From Linnemannia hyalina (lineage: Eukaryota; Mortierellomycota; Mortierellomycetes; Mortierellales; Mortierellaceae): DNA of 64,000 bases. The DNA lies in the NCBI GenBank assembly GCA_019671135.1, contig JAHRHY010000006.1, positions 2,232,001-2,296,000 on the forward strand, read 5' to 3'. Shown here piece after piece: positions 1 to 11,506 of the stretch (position 1 is its first letter; the number at the start of each line of letters is the position of its first letter). The translations under genes and the position numbers were made by a program. A model generated the notes under the pieces. The model worked only from the letters and a program-made list of their open reading frames with translations, was not told the DNA's origin and did no database searches.

Positions 1-238
1 GTTCGAATGCAAGCATGGTTAGATCTTTTTTTTTTCTCCCTTGCAGGAGTTCCTCCAGCTCGCTCGCTGGAAATCCCGATATACGTCACCGTATTTTTTG
101 ATCGAGTATGATCTTCATACACCATTGATGGATGTTTCTGGACTCCTCTCTGTGCGTCTTTCTTCACACATCACCCCTTTCCCTCCCTTTTCTTTTCTAC
201 TCACCCATCCATCCTCAAACTCAACAACACACACAGCA
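1..238 (+). promoter_or_regulatory. 5' leader and proximal promoter of SGT1
   Basis: This stretch holds no separate gene. It contains a T-rich run followed by a TTGCAG-like acceptor near position 46, then a pyrimidine-rich stretch and an ACACACAGCA context right before the ATG at 239. The reading frame is open upstream from position 41 in frame with SGT1, but the residues there resemble no SGT1 N-terminus, so I treat it as untranslated leader, possibly spliced. Confidence 0.5.
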
Positions 239-2125
239 ATGACTACCGTTCAGGACTTGTTCGCCCAGGGCAGCCATGCCTTCGCCGACGAAGACTACGA
301 GGAGGCCGTCAACTTTTACACAAAAGCCATCGAGATCAACGCGTCTCATGTCGAGATCTTCCTCAAGCGGTAAGTCACCTTTGCTCTTGTTCATTGGAAG
401 ACAACGAGAGAACAGCAAGGAAGGAAAAGTTGTTTGGGATGGACACTGAGGCATAGACTGCAAACGCGAAGGGCTAGTTTGCGCAAAATAAGTGACTGGG
501 ATGAAACGAAGCCAAAGCATAACTATCGCTTGCACAGCAAAAAAATACCACAAGATACTAATACTTCTTTATACTCTTGCTATTTGACATCGTGTTTAGC
601 TCGGCCACCTATCAGAAACTGGGAAAGGACAAGGAAGCTTATGAGGATGCCCTCAAGGCCCTCGCTCTCATCAAGGAGAAGCCCTCTGTCGACGTTTCGG
701 TCGAGGCCAAGGCTCAGCTCCGCAAGGGGTACGATATCCTCCGCTTTTCGCCACGCTTACCACACGTTGACCACACTATTCTCATCATTCGATCTGCCAT
801 GCTTTGCTTTCCACAAGAAAACAACAATAGCTGACCTGTATTGTATCTCCTCGTCTGTCTAATAGTGTTGCGGCGTTCCACTTGCATGATTACCAGACTG
901 CCAAAGTCGCATTGGAGGCTTGCCACGCTTTGAGCCCCGATCAGAGAACTTTGGCCAGCTGGATGCGCAAGAACGAACAGGAACTCGCCAAGCAGCCTAA
1001 GGTTACCGCACCTACCCCTGCCCCTGCCCCTATTGCTGCTGCCCCTGTTGCCTCTGCTGCACCCGTTGCCGTTGTCCCTGCTTCTCCTGCTACCCCCGCT
1101 GTTCACCGTGTCAGGTAATGGATTGCAGCTCTTTGTCACAAGGAATTTAGACGGAGGTCATGATGGACAAGAAAGAGTCGCTAACGATGATTGAGGTTCT
1201 CTTATTTTCATTCCATTACAATAGACACGAGTGGTACCAGAACGACAGCTATGTGACCATCAGCGTTTTCATCAAGAGCGTCAAGAAGGAGTCGGTCGAC
1301 ATCAACATCACGGAGAACGCTGTAAGGGTTTCAAACGACAACTCACTGAACCACGAGATTTTGGAATCCATGCAACCGCAAAGGAGTACAACACTAACAC
1401 ATACGACCATCTGCGATTACTCGATAATAGTTGTCGGTCTCGGTCAAGATGCCTACTGGATCGGACTACTCGTTGGAACTGGAGCCTTTGAGCCACGCCG
1501 TTGTTCCCTCGGAGAGCAAATTTGAGGTCCTTTCGACCAAGATTGAGATCCAGCTCAAGAAGGAGCGCTTCGCCATCAAGTGGGGAGCCCTCGAAGGCGA
1601 CGATGTCAACGCCGGATCAATGGCCACCACCAACGGTTAGTCTTTCTCTACTTTCTATTTGGACGATTCAACTCCACTTTGCACAGCACTATCTATGACC
1701 TGATGTTGACTTACATGATTCGTTATCAAACAATAGTTGCAGGTGCCCCTGCTTACCCTTCGTCGTCGAGAAAGACCAAGAACTGGGATGCGTTGGAGAA
1801 GGAGGCGGCCAAGGATGAAGAGAAGGCCGATGGCGACAAGGCTTTGAACCAGCTCTTTGCCCAGATCTACAAGGACGCCGACGACAACACCAAGCGTGCG
1901 ATGATGAAGAGTTTCACGGAGAGCAACGGAACCTGCCTCTCGACCAACTGGGACGAGGTTGGCAAGGGTACCGTCGAGACCCGTCCTCCTGAGGGCATGG
2001 TCGCCAAGAAAGTACGTCTCTTTTCTGTCACTTTTGTGTAGTTGTATTTGTTTTAGTTCTACCATGGTTCCCTGCTAACTAGTATCGTCTTTTTGCGGTT
2101 TTCGTTCATGTAGTACAACTCTTAG
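239..2125 (+). CDS. SGT1: SGT1-like co-chaperone (TPR-CS-SGS), 7 exons
   Basis: Exons 239-369, 600-728, 866-1114, 1225-1321, 1431-1635, 1743-2011 and 2114-2125 join in phase to a 363-residue protein. Residues 1 to about 115 form tetratricopeptide repeats (start MTTVQDLFAQGSHAFADEDY). An Ala/Pro-rich linker follows at about 135-165. The CS domain covers about 171-268, beginning HEWYQNDSYVTISVF, and the C-terminal SGS domain about 275-363, with LSTNWDEVGKGTVETRPPEG as its signature. SGT1 links Hsp90 to its clients, with roles in SCF ubiquitin ligase and kinetochore assembly in yeast and in NLR stability in plants and animals. The ATG at 239 is chosen because it starts the first TPR helix. The last exon carries only three codons and the stop (YNS). 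The acceptor of exon 6 is ambiguous (AG at 1736 or 1742), a two-residue difference. Identification is secure from domain order; small splice shifts are possible. Confidence 0.95.
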
Positions 2126-2711
2126 GGACACTGACACTTGATATTCACTTGGGAGGCGTGCCATTGAGAGACCGCCTTGTGTGGTTACGGATATTTGCGC
2201 CAAGGATCTGAACAGCTACAATATCCACAACAACCGCCAACATTTGCAACGAATCAGGAACAGGTCTGCGCAGGAGGGCCATCTTGACATGAGATGGCTG
2301 TCTTCTGTGACCATCTTCAGTTTCACACAGGACAACAGGACAACAGGACAATAGGACAACAGGACAATAGGACAATCAGACCAAACCAACTCACACCATA
2401 CCAACCAAACACAAAAAAATCCACAAAATAACCATCATTTTCGACGAGTTACCAACCAGCCATCACACACACCAATTTCACCATAATTCTCTACTAGCAT
2501 TTCCCCCCGACAAATAAAGCGCTCTGTCTCGTCTTTATTATCGCTATTAGCATGTGTCGTCGTTCCTTGTGCATTGTGCATGTCAAGTGAAAGGTGTATT
2601 GGAGATAGGAAATAGGTGAGGTATGTTATGTTGTGTGTCAATATGGCTATTTAGATAAACTATGTAAAAAGGAACCAAAAAGGTTTGGAGAACGTTGGAA
2701 AAACTCAAGTA
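2126..2711. other. Intergenic space between two convergent genes
   Basis: This stretch contains the 3' ends of SGT1 (+) and the seven-helix gene (-). It includes an 8-bp tandem repeat at 2329-2376 and an AATAAA at about 2513 on the plus strand that may serve SGT1. No coding sequence is apparent. Confidence 0.6.
2329..2376 (+). repeat. Tandem repeat (AGGACAAY)6
   Basis: Six perfect-length 8-bp units, AGGACAAC or AGGACAAT, alternate in the likely 3' untranslated region of SGT1. The order by last base is C, C, T, C, T, T. Confidence 0.9.
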
Positions 2712-4315
2712 CTACTCTTGATAGGACTCGACGGTGACTGAGATGTGAGTGTCGGTCGGCATCATATGCTTCTCGGTACTGGAGGTAGGATGCGTAAAGT
2801 TGTTGCTGTAGCCGACGGCACCATGTCCAATAGCACCATGAGGATTATGATGCTGGCCCCTCGACCCAGCTTTGTCGGAGTTGCTCGCGCCCCTCGCCCT
2901 CGAAGTCACCCAATGGACAGCGCATGCGTTCAAGGTCACGTCCAGCGTGCACGACAACAGGCACAAGACAGAATCCTCATACCCCTTGAAGTAGACCAAG
3001 GTAAACACGTTCGCGGAAGAGAGGATAAGGGCGACGATGGAACCGATGAGGGTCCTTCGGGCGACTTGACGGAGTTTTCCCTTTGAGGGTCCTTGGAGAA
3101 CGGAGGTTGTGGACATCAAAGGGCGAATGAAGAGGATTGTCAACCAGGAGGAGATGAAGATGTCGTAGAGGATGAGGGTGATGGATGCGAGGGGTTTGAG
3201 ACCGATGAAGCATTGGTCGTCGACGTCGAGGACTGCGACGCGGTTGAGGATCATGAGGACTAGAATTACGGTGTAGGGGGTTAGGAGGAGGATGTTGACC
3301 CTGTAGAGCTATTGGTTGGTTGGTGGGTAGGGGGGTCATGTTGGTGAGATGGGGGTGCGTGGGTGGATGGGTATGGGGGGAGGGGAGGTAGAAAAAGGAG
3401 GGAAGATGGCGGTTAGTGATCAAATAATTTTCAAGGGGGGAGGGGTGCGAGTGATTCATGCGCACGAACAGGCGTTAATGCATGCATGAATTCAACAAAC
3501 AAAATGGCGTTCTGAGATGGATCAAGGAGGGATTGTTTGTTTGACAGGGCAGGTCAAAGGGGTTTGTGGGACAAACAAAGAGAGACAATAAGCAGGGTAA
3601 AAAAGGGTAAAAAGCAAACAGGTGTAAAAGGCTTAAGCCAACAAAAGAGAGCAATTACGAGAGAAGTGGACAGAGCAGAAGGGGGAGGCGATCAAAGCAA
3701 CACAATGTGAAACTATCTTGCCTTTACCCCTTTTTTCGTCCTCGCTCAGTTCTATTTTTTTTGTATGCATCGCGAAAATAGGGAGGGATGCAAAGGAAAA
3801 AAAAAACCACCGAGGGAAGGAAAAAGGCAGGCTAGACCAAACACTGTTGGACTAGAACACCATGCAAAGAAAGCTGGAGCAATACCGTCTAAAGATTAAA
3901 ACCCAAAAAAAAAAAAAGGCACAGGCAAAAAGAAACTTACAGTGGTATCCCTCCGGAGGGTAGCAACCGAAGAAACGACATAGACCTTTTCAATCAGGAA
4001 CAGGTAGATGATAATCTTGGACATGGCATAAAGCGAGAGACACACAAAAATCGACAGCGTGCAGGAGATAATGTTGCCGTGGTTGGTCGAGGCCAAGACG
4101 GCAGCAATGGTAGTGAAGGCCCAGGAGACAATGTAGAGGGAGATAACGAGACCCCGGGCATAGTTGATGTTTGACATGTTTGTGCCGGAGGTCTTACGGC
4201 CGAACAAAAGTGACATCAGGGAGATCGAGAGGAGCGAGACGAGTAGCGACAAGATCGCTGTTGCATTGGATGGAGGGAGGGAGAGGTAAAGGGGCGAAGG
4301 GATGATGAGTTTCAT
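2712..4315 (-). CDS. Orphan seven-transmembrane protein, 2 exons
   Basis: Exon 1 runs 4315 to 3941 and exon 2 runs 3308 to 2712, separated by a 632-nt intron. They join in phase 0 to 323 residues. Seven hydrophobic segments are visible. Three lie in exon 1 (around AILSLLVSLLSISLMSLLF, GLVISLYIVSWAFTTIAAVL and ISCTLSIFVCLSLYAMSKII) and four in exon 2, ending at VLCLLSCTLDVTLNACAVHW. A polar C-terminal tail of about 55 residues rich in His, Ser, Gly and Thr follows. The topology resembles a G-protein-coupled receptor, but I see no diagnostic motif (no rhodopsin DRY, no Git3 or Ste3 signature), so ligand and function are unknown. The tail could be a cytoplasmic regulatory segment. The start at 4315 is the ATG that leaves a short N-terminus before helix 1; the frame is open further upstream to 4393. 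Confidence 0.75.
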
Positions 4316-5295
4316 GAAACGTTGAAGTGCAAGAGTATTTCGTTGTTTTGTTGTCATGTACTGCAATGCATATGGGCGAAATCCAAAAGGCACAAGGTCA
4401 TGGAAGGTACGAGCATCTGCGCGTCTTGAATAAAATTGAACGGAACTTTCGTAACCGTTTTTGCTCCTTCAAAAGCAAAACACCTACAGGGAATGTTTGG
4501 TATCTGCATCGTGATATAATTATATGTATGTACAAGCTAGTGGCGGAGGTAGTAAGGGAGTAAGGTGGGCGAACGTAAAGAGAGGAGAGGAGAGACGAAA
4601 GGTGGAGTTGGGGGGAAGGAAAGGTAAAGAAGGAGAAGAAGGAAGGAAAGCACGTTTATGGTCGTGAATAGGGCTGAGGGGTTCCTTAAATCTGGGATCG
4701 ACAGGTTGGAGATATAGAAGGGAGGAGAGAGAGAGTTGTGGTAGGCAAGGTGGTTGTTCAATTGCAAGATGGGAGGATAAAAATAAAAAGAAAGAGATGT
4801 TGACGTAATAAGAGAATTGAGAATTAGGAGGATAAAGAACAGGAAGAAGAAGATGAGGGAAGGACAAAAACTCGAGTCTTGCTAAGGATCAAGGGGAGAC
4901 GATAATGCGAGAGAGAAAAGGAAAAAGAACATAAAAAAAAAAAGAGGGAAAGTAAGGATGGAGCGGGCCCTATTTATTGCAGAAGAAAAGAAGAAGAAGA
5001 GGGCCAAGGGTGCAAACGAACAAGCAAGGGAGCCGAAAGAGAACAATTCAAAAAAAAAAAAAAGAGAAGAGAGGAGTGTCAAGGAGTACCGCTCCATTGA
5101 ATTGAATGTAGTAAGAACAATCTCCGGTTTAATGGTTACCTATTCATTAGAACGGTGAGAGGAAAGTTTCTATTGACAGTATCCACTGCCCTGTGTCTCT
5201 CTTTGTTTATGTTGAAAGGGAAATGTAGAAAATAATAAAGGGAAAAAGCTGAACACAATCGACAAAAAAACAAGGGGTAAAATGTACCTTTGGCA

Positions 5296-5317
5296 AGAGA
5301 GAGAGAGAGAGAGAGAG
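5296..5317 (+). repeat. (AG)11 microsatellite
   Basis: An uninterrupted AG dinucleotide run lies in the gene-poor region, within a wider purine-rich stretch. Confidence 0.9.
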
Positions 5318-6650
5318 GTACAGACGGACAGAGCGAGGGGCAATAGACTGGACTAGAAGTGACAGCTAAGCGGACTAAAATAAAATAAAATAGTCAATGG
5401 AGCCGCGGAAACGAGGGGATAGGTTGGATGGGTTCACGGTTGAGTCAATGAATTGTAGAGGAGGTTGTTGTTTGTTACAAAAACATTTTGGTCGGTTTGA
5501 ACAATTCAACTGACAACCGTTCGCCATTGTTGCAACATTGAATCGAAATATTATACCTTCCATATGCCATGGACCATGCAATCCTTTCAGCATTGGGCAT
5601 TTCATTCTGTTTTTTTATTTGAGCACTGGGTATTGTAGGTTTGTATCAATCGGGCATAAAGAAATAATTGGATATTGTGCCGCCTTTTTATTAGCAAGCA
5701 AACACAACGTGAATGTCTTTCTTTGCTTTGCCTTTTTGTTGTCTGTTTGTTTGTGCGTTCGAAGAAGAGTACAGAGGCTCTTGATCAACATTCTACACAT
5801 TGTACGACCTCAAATCACGATCGCTTGAATCCGAAAAGGCATTCAACATTCACCAGCTGCCCTCGTCCCGTTCTGTGTCTCATTCCAGGGAAAGTGTACA
5901 CGCATCTTTTCTTTCTCTTGTTATTTCTTTGCATCTTGTCAAGGAAGGATGGACGAATCAAGAGAGGTTTCGCATTGCTTGGTTGCATGTCGTTGTTGTC
6001 GCTGTTTTCTATCAACGCTTTCTTTCCTCTCTCATTCCTATTTTCGTCCGTCCGTCCGTTCGTTCGGTCGATCGATACTGTTACTTTTTCAACGTCTACT
6101 CGTCTGACCAAGGGCGCAATACCTCCAACGTTATGATGTCCCTCCGCCCTGTTCCAATCTGAGACCTCGCGTTCGTTGTCTTGGTCACCTAAATTCAGGA
6201 ACGAGGAACGTGTCTTCGTGGTTTTTGTGTTCCTCCTCCTAGAAAAGTAAACGAAGCAAAAAAAAAAAACAGAGGTCCTGTTCATGCACCGGTTTGAACT
6301 CGGACAATCACCCACCCTCAATTCTTTAGCATCTCCTTTCATTTTTCTCCTGAGTAACAGTGTTGCCCTCAGACAACTAAGGACGTATCCACTGACCATC
6401 AGTTTGAGTGCTGCTCTCTGTTTTTAGTCGTTAGTTGGTTAGTAGGTGGTTATGGTAGCGGTTGCGCTGGTATCTGTTTGATATTTGGTCATTACATACA
6501 TACATACTCCGCACTCTCTACCTTCCTGCAAGAAAAGACCCCTCCTTTTTTATTTTCACTGTGACAGGTTCAAGAACGCGTCAATGAACACACTCGCATA
6601 TTCGCACGTACCCACACACACAACAGTCATGGATTAGCTGATACACTTCC

Positions 6651-6678
<28 letters not shown>
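6651..6678 (+). repeat. T28 homopolymer
   Basis: An uninterrupted run of 28 T is visible. Exact length in such runs is prone to sequencing error. Confidence 0.85.
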
Positions 6679-6682
<4 letters not shown>

Positions 6683-9600
6683 ATGGTGTTGATTTATGTA
6701 TGTAGCATGGGGAAATAACTCGTCGTGCTTACAAAGGTTTTTTTTGTGTACAAAATGTGATAATACAAAGTTTGATGATTGGGTGGACTGGTACTTTTTT
6801 TTTCAGGGGGGAAGTGAGAGGCAGAAAAAAAATGGCATGGAGTGAGCGGTTGAGAGAGAGAAAGAAGAGAGGAGGAAGGGAAAAAGGAAAAAGCGCGAAA
6901 CATGTAATGATTCCAGGGGCACACAGAGAGGGGGATAGTCTAGAAGTGAGGATTAGGGGAAAGGAGAAGGGAAGTTACAAGGGGGTGAGGGAAGAAGAGT
7001 GGAGACGGCGCCATCATTAAAGAGCTGAATGGACTATGTACTCGCTCCAGCGGAGTTGGAGCTAGCTCCTGCAACCGAGAACACAATGGTGTGACACCAT
7101 AATCGTCCAACGCAAACAAACGCCAGAAAACAATAAACTCACAATCGCGTCAACGGGAACCGTGCAGGGACAGACACACACAAAGAGAGGAAGGGAGATG
7201 GAGAGAGGCGGTTGGGGACAGAGGATGAAAAATCAACGCTGGTCTGCTCACGAAACAATCATCCAGCTCCTGAACGTGTCCGTTCGTGTCTTGTATGACT
7301 GCCGGCCTGCCTGAAAGACGGGGGACATGGTGACAGAGGTTTCTTTTTTTAATATTGCGTACATCAACTGAATAAGGTGAGGATAGACAAAGAAGGGGGG
7401 TGTGATGAGGGGTGCGAAATGTAAGGACAAGTCGAGGCCGTTGTGCACCGTTAATGACAAGTCGGGGATAGTCCAGCCAGTCGTCTAGGCATTCTATCTA
7501 TCATGTCCAACCCAGCCTGGTTCACAACTGCTTCACCCGCGAAAGTAGGCGGGTAGGACCCGAAAGACAAACAAAGCGGACCCTCACTGGCGCAATTACA
7601 GCTCTCATCATTGGATCTTGCCTGGTCGGGGCTGGCATTCATGAATGGACGACGGGTTCGGCGGTTTTTAGGCATTACTCTCCTCTCCTTGCCCCTTTCT
7701 CGAGGAGTTTTAAGAAATCAACACGTCCCCACTCCTCACTCTTTTTATGGTAATGATATGTCGAGGGCCATACTATGTCCTGGTTGACTATCAAAACCTC
7801 TTCCACTCCTAGACATTGAGGTTCTTCGTAATAACGCATCCACCTAAACGCGCCACTCTCCCTCCTCGTTCCTTTTTTTGGGTTTTGGTTATCTATACCG
7901 AGCCGTAGTTATGGACAATTGTCCATTCTCTCTTTTATTCCTCGGTGCAGTTTTCCTCTCTCCTAACTCCTGGCTTCTGGCTTCTGGACCCCCTTACTTC
8001 CCCTTCCTCTTTGATTCGCACACACAGGCACAGTTGTGTCTGCCAGTTATAGTTTGACGATCTGGCTATATCCACCCTTTATTGTCTTCCATTTGCCTCC
8101 TTTTAGGTCCTTCCATGGAAGACATAAAGCCGGTGTCGAGACAGATAGGCAGGGAGGAGTAACACAGCAAAGTGTATAGCATTGCAGCAATTGCAGCAAC
8201 ACACCAAAAACCGCGCTGATTCTGCGCCAAATCAATCAAGTCAACAAACCCCTCAAACTCGTAATGATGTGCGATTCACATCCACACACACAAACGCCAC
8301 ACCGAGTCGCGCGGCCACCGGACTGGGTACCCCACCCCTTGTACGGTAATTGCGGTGGGTTGATATTTGATCAATGCAAACACATGCACAGGTGTACCCA
8401 GCCAACTGGGCGCTGTCGAACCAAAACAGAGGCTCTCCGTGTTTCCGCCTCTCGGCTCGAAAAATTATGCCTTACATTTATTGCTTGACTCTTTTCTTGG
8501 CACGCACGTAGAGGAATGTAGGAAAAGTGTTGGATGTGAGAGAAGGGGTTACCGGGGAAACCTTTCAAATAAAAAACAGAGCTTTCTTTCGGCGTCTGGG
8601 GCTCTCAACGGGAAGAGTGCTAGGAGGTAGTGTGACTGGTTTATAGCATTGGATGTGAGATGACATCTGGGTGTTGTTCGTTTTTACGCGATTTCATGTA
8701 CCTTTCGCGCAAAAGGTAGATGAATGATTTGAAGCATCTGCGTTGTTTATAACTGTCCGCCTAAAATAACGCCAACATCATCTTATGTCCGATACAAAAA
8801 CATGCAAATGTCAATGCTCAATACTCAACGCTCAATGCACACATACGTATAAACAGACAGCGTTAATGCATCTGCATTTCGACGAAAGAAAATAGGCAGG
8901 AATCAACAAAAAAATAAAATAAGGGGTGGGTTTTTTTGCATGATGGGTTGTCTCAGGATATGCACGCACGGGAGTTTGAAGAGATGATGAATGGATGGAC
9001 GCCAAATGAATGCAGCATGCGATTCGATCAGGTTTGTTTTTTATTATCTTTTCTAAAGTGGGTTAGGTAAGGGGGTTTTCGTTCGGGTAGAAGGAAGAAG
9101 GAGGCTGCCTGAAAATGATTGGATATTTGGATATTTGGATGTAAAAGCGAGACGCAAGTAGCAAGGCTGGCTCGGGACACACGCGCGTCATGGTTTAACC
9201 TTGAAAGATAACTGAATCAAGCCGAGATAGCATTATTGTTTTCTATGGGCACAGGAACGAGCAACATATGGACAGAACGCGCTTCTACAAATTCTTGTTT
9301 TCTTTCTGATCATGATATGAGAGCCAGTTTAACTATTGTACTTAAACTAGACGCGGTTTGAGGACGTTGTAAATGGTGTCATGATTTTTATGTTTTGTTT
9401 TATTTTAGCCCGTATTGAAAGAAAAAAAAAGAGCAAGACTAAAACACGAAGGGTAGGTGGCGGGTGAGTGTGAGTTATACGAAAAGCACAGCAACTGCAA
9501 TGACCGTTGGGCTGCCAGCCTGGCTGAAAGACTCACAACGATTGATCTTTCACTCAACGGTCGAGGCGAATGTTGCTTAACAATTCCTCCCAGTTCACAG

Positions 9601-11019
9601 TCACCAAGGACAGAACACTTGCAAGAGAAGTATATGGTGATGATGGTGTTGCCCGTTATTAATTGAGATGAATAAAGTTATCAACACAATTAAAGTTTGA
9701 TCACTGATCATTTGATTGGGAGGGGACTGAGACTGAAATAGCCACTCTCTGTCACTCTGTCACTCCCTACCCTGGCTAACCCTGCCTAACCAGAGCTGGG
9801 TTCAGAAGAGGAGTACAAAGGGGTTCTCGCTGTTTCTGGTGCCCGCCATTTTCTGACTCTACGGGCGAAGGGCTTTTATTCGTTGAGGCGTCCATTGAGG
9901 AGTCCCGTCTTGTTATTCAACCCCAGCACAAGGGACTAACGAGTCGAGATCGCCGTTGTAAGGTACGATTCCTTTTTCACTCTGTTTCCTTGACTGACAC
10001 TCTGTTTACGCTTGGAAGCTCTTTGCTGTTGTAGCTGCTGTTGCTGCAGTTAATGGAGCAGAAAGACTCCAGGCGTGGCGGAAAATGAATGCTCAATTGT
10101 CTGTCTGGACTTCTGACTGTGAATGAGGGCGTGTATGGGTTGCATGGGAAGCATGGGAAGCATGGGTGATGCTCACCAAAAAAAAGGTTTTTTAAGAAAA
10201 AGCGGAAGGAAAAGTAAACGCGCAAAGTGAGCCACGCACAAGAGAAAATACAAGGAAAGACATACATCGACATTGGATCATGATGGATGAGGGGTAGGTG
10301 GTGGGACCTACGGATGTCCCATATGGCATGAGGATAATTACGATTTTGAGAGCAATGAAGAATTCTGAGAGTGGTGTGATAGAGTTGGGTTCTCATCGTC
10401 TTTTGTTGTTGTTGTTTGTTTTTTTTGTCAAGTCTCACGTTATTTTTTTGTTCTTGAGCTTTTCGTTTTAAACAGACGTGGCGTTGAAAGTGGAAGTTGG
10501 AAGCGATGTCAATATATTGTTTGCAGTGTACATGTACATGTTTTCGTTTTTTTATTAGAGCTGTTACGAGTCCTATTTGTGGTGATCGTGTGCGCTGTGA
10601 ACAAGGTGGAGTCAAGGAAAAGAAGGAAGGAGGCAAGAAAGAGAGCTGGACAAAGCAAAAGGAAAAGAATGAAAAGAAAAGAAGGTGTGGAAGGCCAACC
10701 TTCCTTCATCCTCATCCTCATCCTTATTCACCCCTAACAAACTAACCGTCTCTTTCCCGTCCGTCCGTTCGCACTCCCTCATTGCTCTCCCTGCACCTTC
10801 CTCCCTTGTACCTTTATGTCTTGTACTCATCATTTTGCACCGGGTACCCTGTCTTTCCCTTCGACGCCCTTGTTGTTGTTAGGTCAGAAAGACGGACCAC
10901 CGGTGGTTGGTGCAATACATTCTGGGTCACTGCTTCAGACGCCAATGGGAATCTGTCGCTTGTCTCTCTCGCTTTGTCTCTTCCACATATCCCCCTCCTC
11001 CTCCCGAGGTTGCCTCTTT

Positions 11020-11506
11020 GTGCGTTCTTCACACCTCTTTACTCTCTTCTCTCTTTTTTTTCTCTTTCTCCTTTACCCTCCTTCCTCCTCCCCTCCTCCT
11101 CCCCTCCCTTCACGACGATACTCATTCCTCATCCATCCTCCATCCTCATCCATCCTCTCTCTCATCATCAACCGAGATTCTTCACTCTCACTCTCTCTTT
11201 CTCTCTCCCTTATTCTTATTTTCATCTCCCGCAACGACGTTCATACCCCTGCCAGCAACACTCTGTCTGTCTCAGGAACAAACAACAACCATCTGTAACT
11301 CCTTTTCCGCCCCTTTTCTGCAACGACCCAACCAACAACAACCAACAACAACCAAAGCAACAACCACAAACCCCCTCCTTCCCTTTTCTCCATATTATTT
11401 CATTCACCCTTCCCATACCATCCTTCCCGTTCTTCTCTTTATCTCATCTCCTCCCTAATTTCCCTCTTCCTTTACGCCCAACTTCTTTACCCAAGAGAAA
11501 GCAACA
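11020..11506 (+). promoter_or_regulatory. Pyrimidine-rich leader of the mucin-like gene
   Basis: Almost 500 bases of C/T-rich sequence, with scattered CAA repeats near the end (around 11325-11370), precede the ATG at 11507. Similar CT-rich leaders precede the starts at 26579 and 39092, so this appears to be a house style of core promoters or 5' untranslated regions in this genome. Confidence 0.5.

Larger units (their letters stand above)
4316..11506. other. Long region without a recognised gene
   Basis: About 7.2 kb. It contains GA-rich and CT-rich stretches, an (AG)11 tract at 5296-5317, a 28-T run at 6651-6678 and a strongly pyrimidine-rich leader at about 11020-11500. Open frames of up to 194 to 219 codons exist (minus strand 5815-6399 and 9977-10636), but they translate to low-complexity or basic sequence without recognisable domains. 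One possible short minus-strand exon at 7252-7310 is discussed under findings. Promoters and untranslated leaders of both flanking genes must lie here. Confidence 0.55.

Noticed and set aside
5815..6399. 194-codon minus-strand frame
   Set aside because: Basic, Arg/Lys/Asn-rich translation without a domain, no codon preference like that of the real genes.
9977..10636. 219-codon minus-strand frame
   Set aside because: The translation contains runs of Gln, Lys, Cys and Pro from simple sequence and no recognisable motif.
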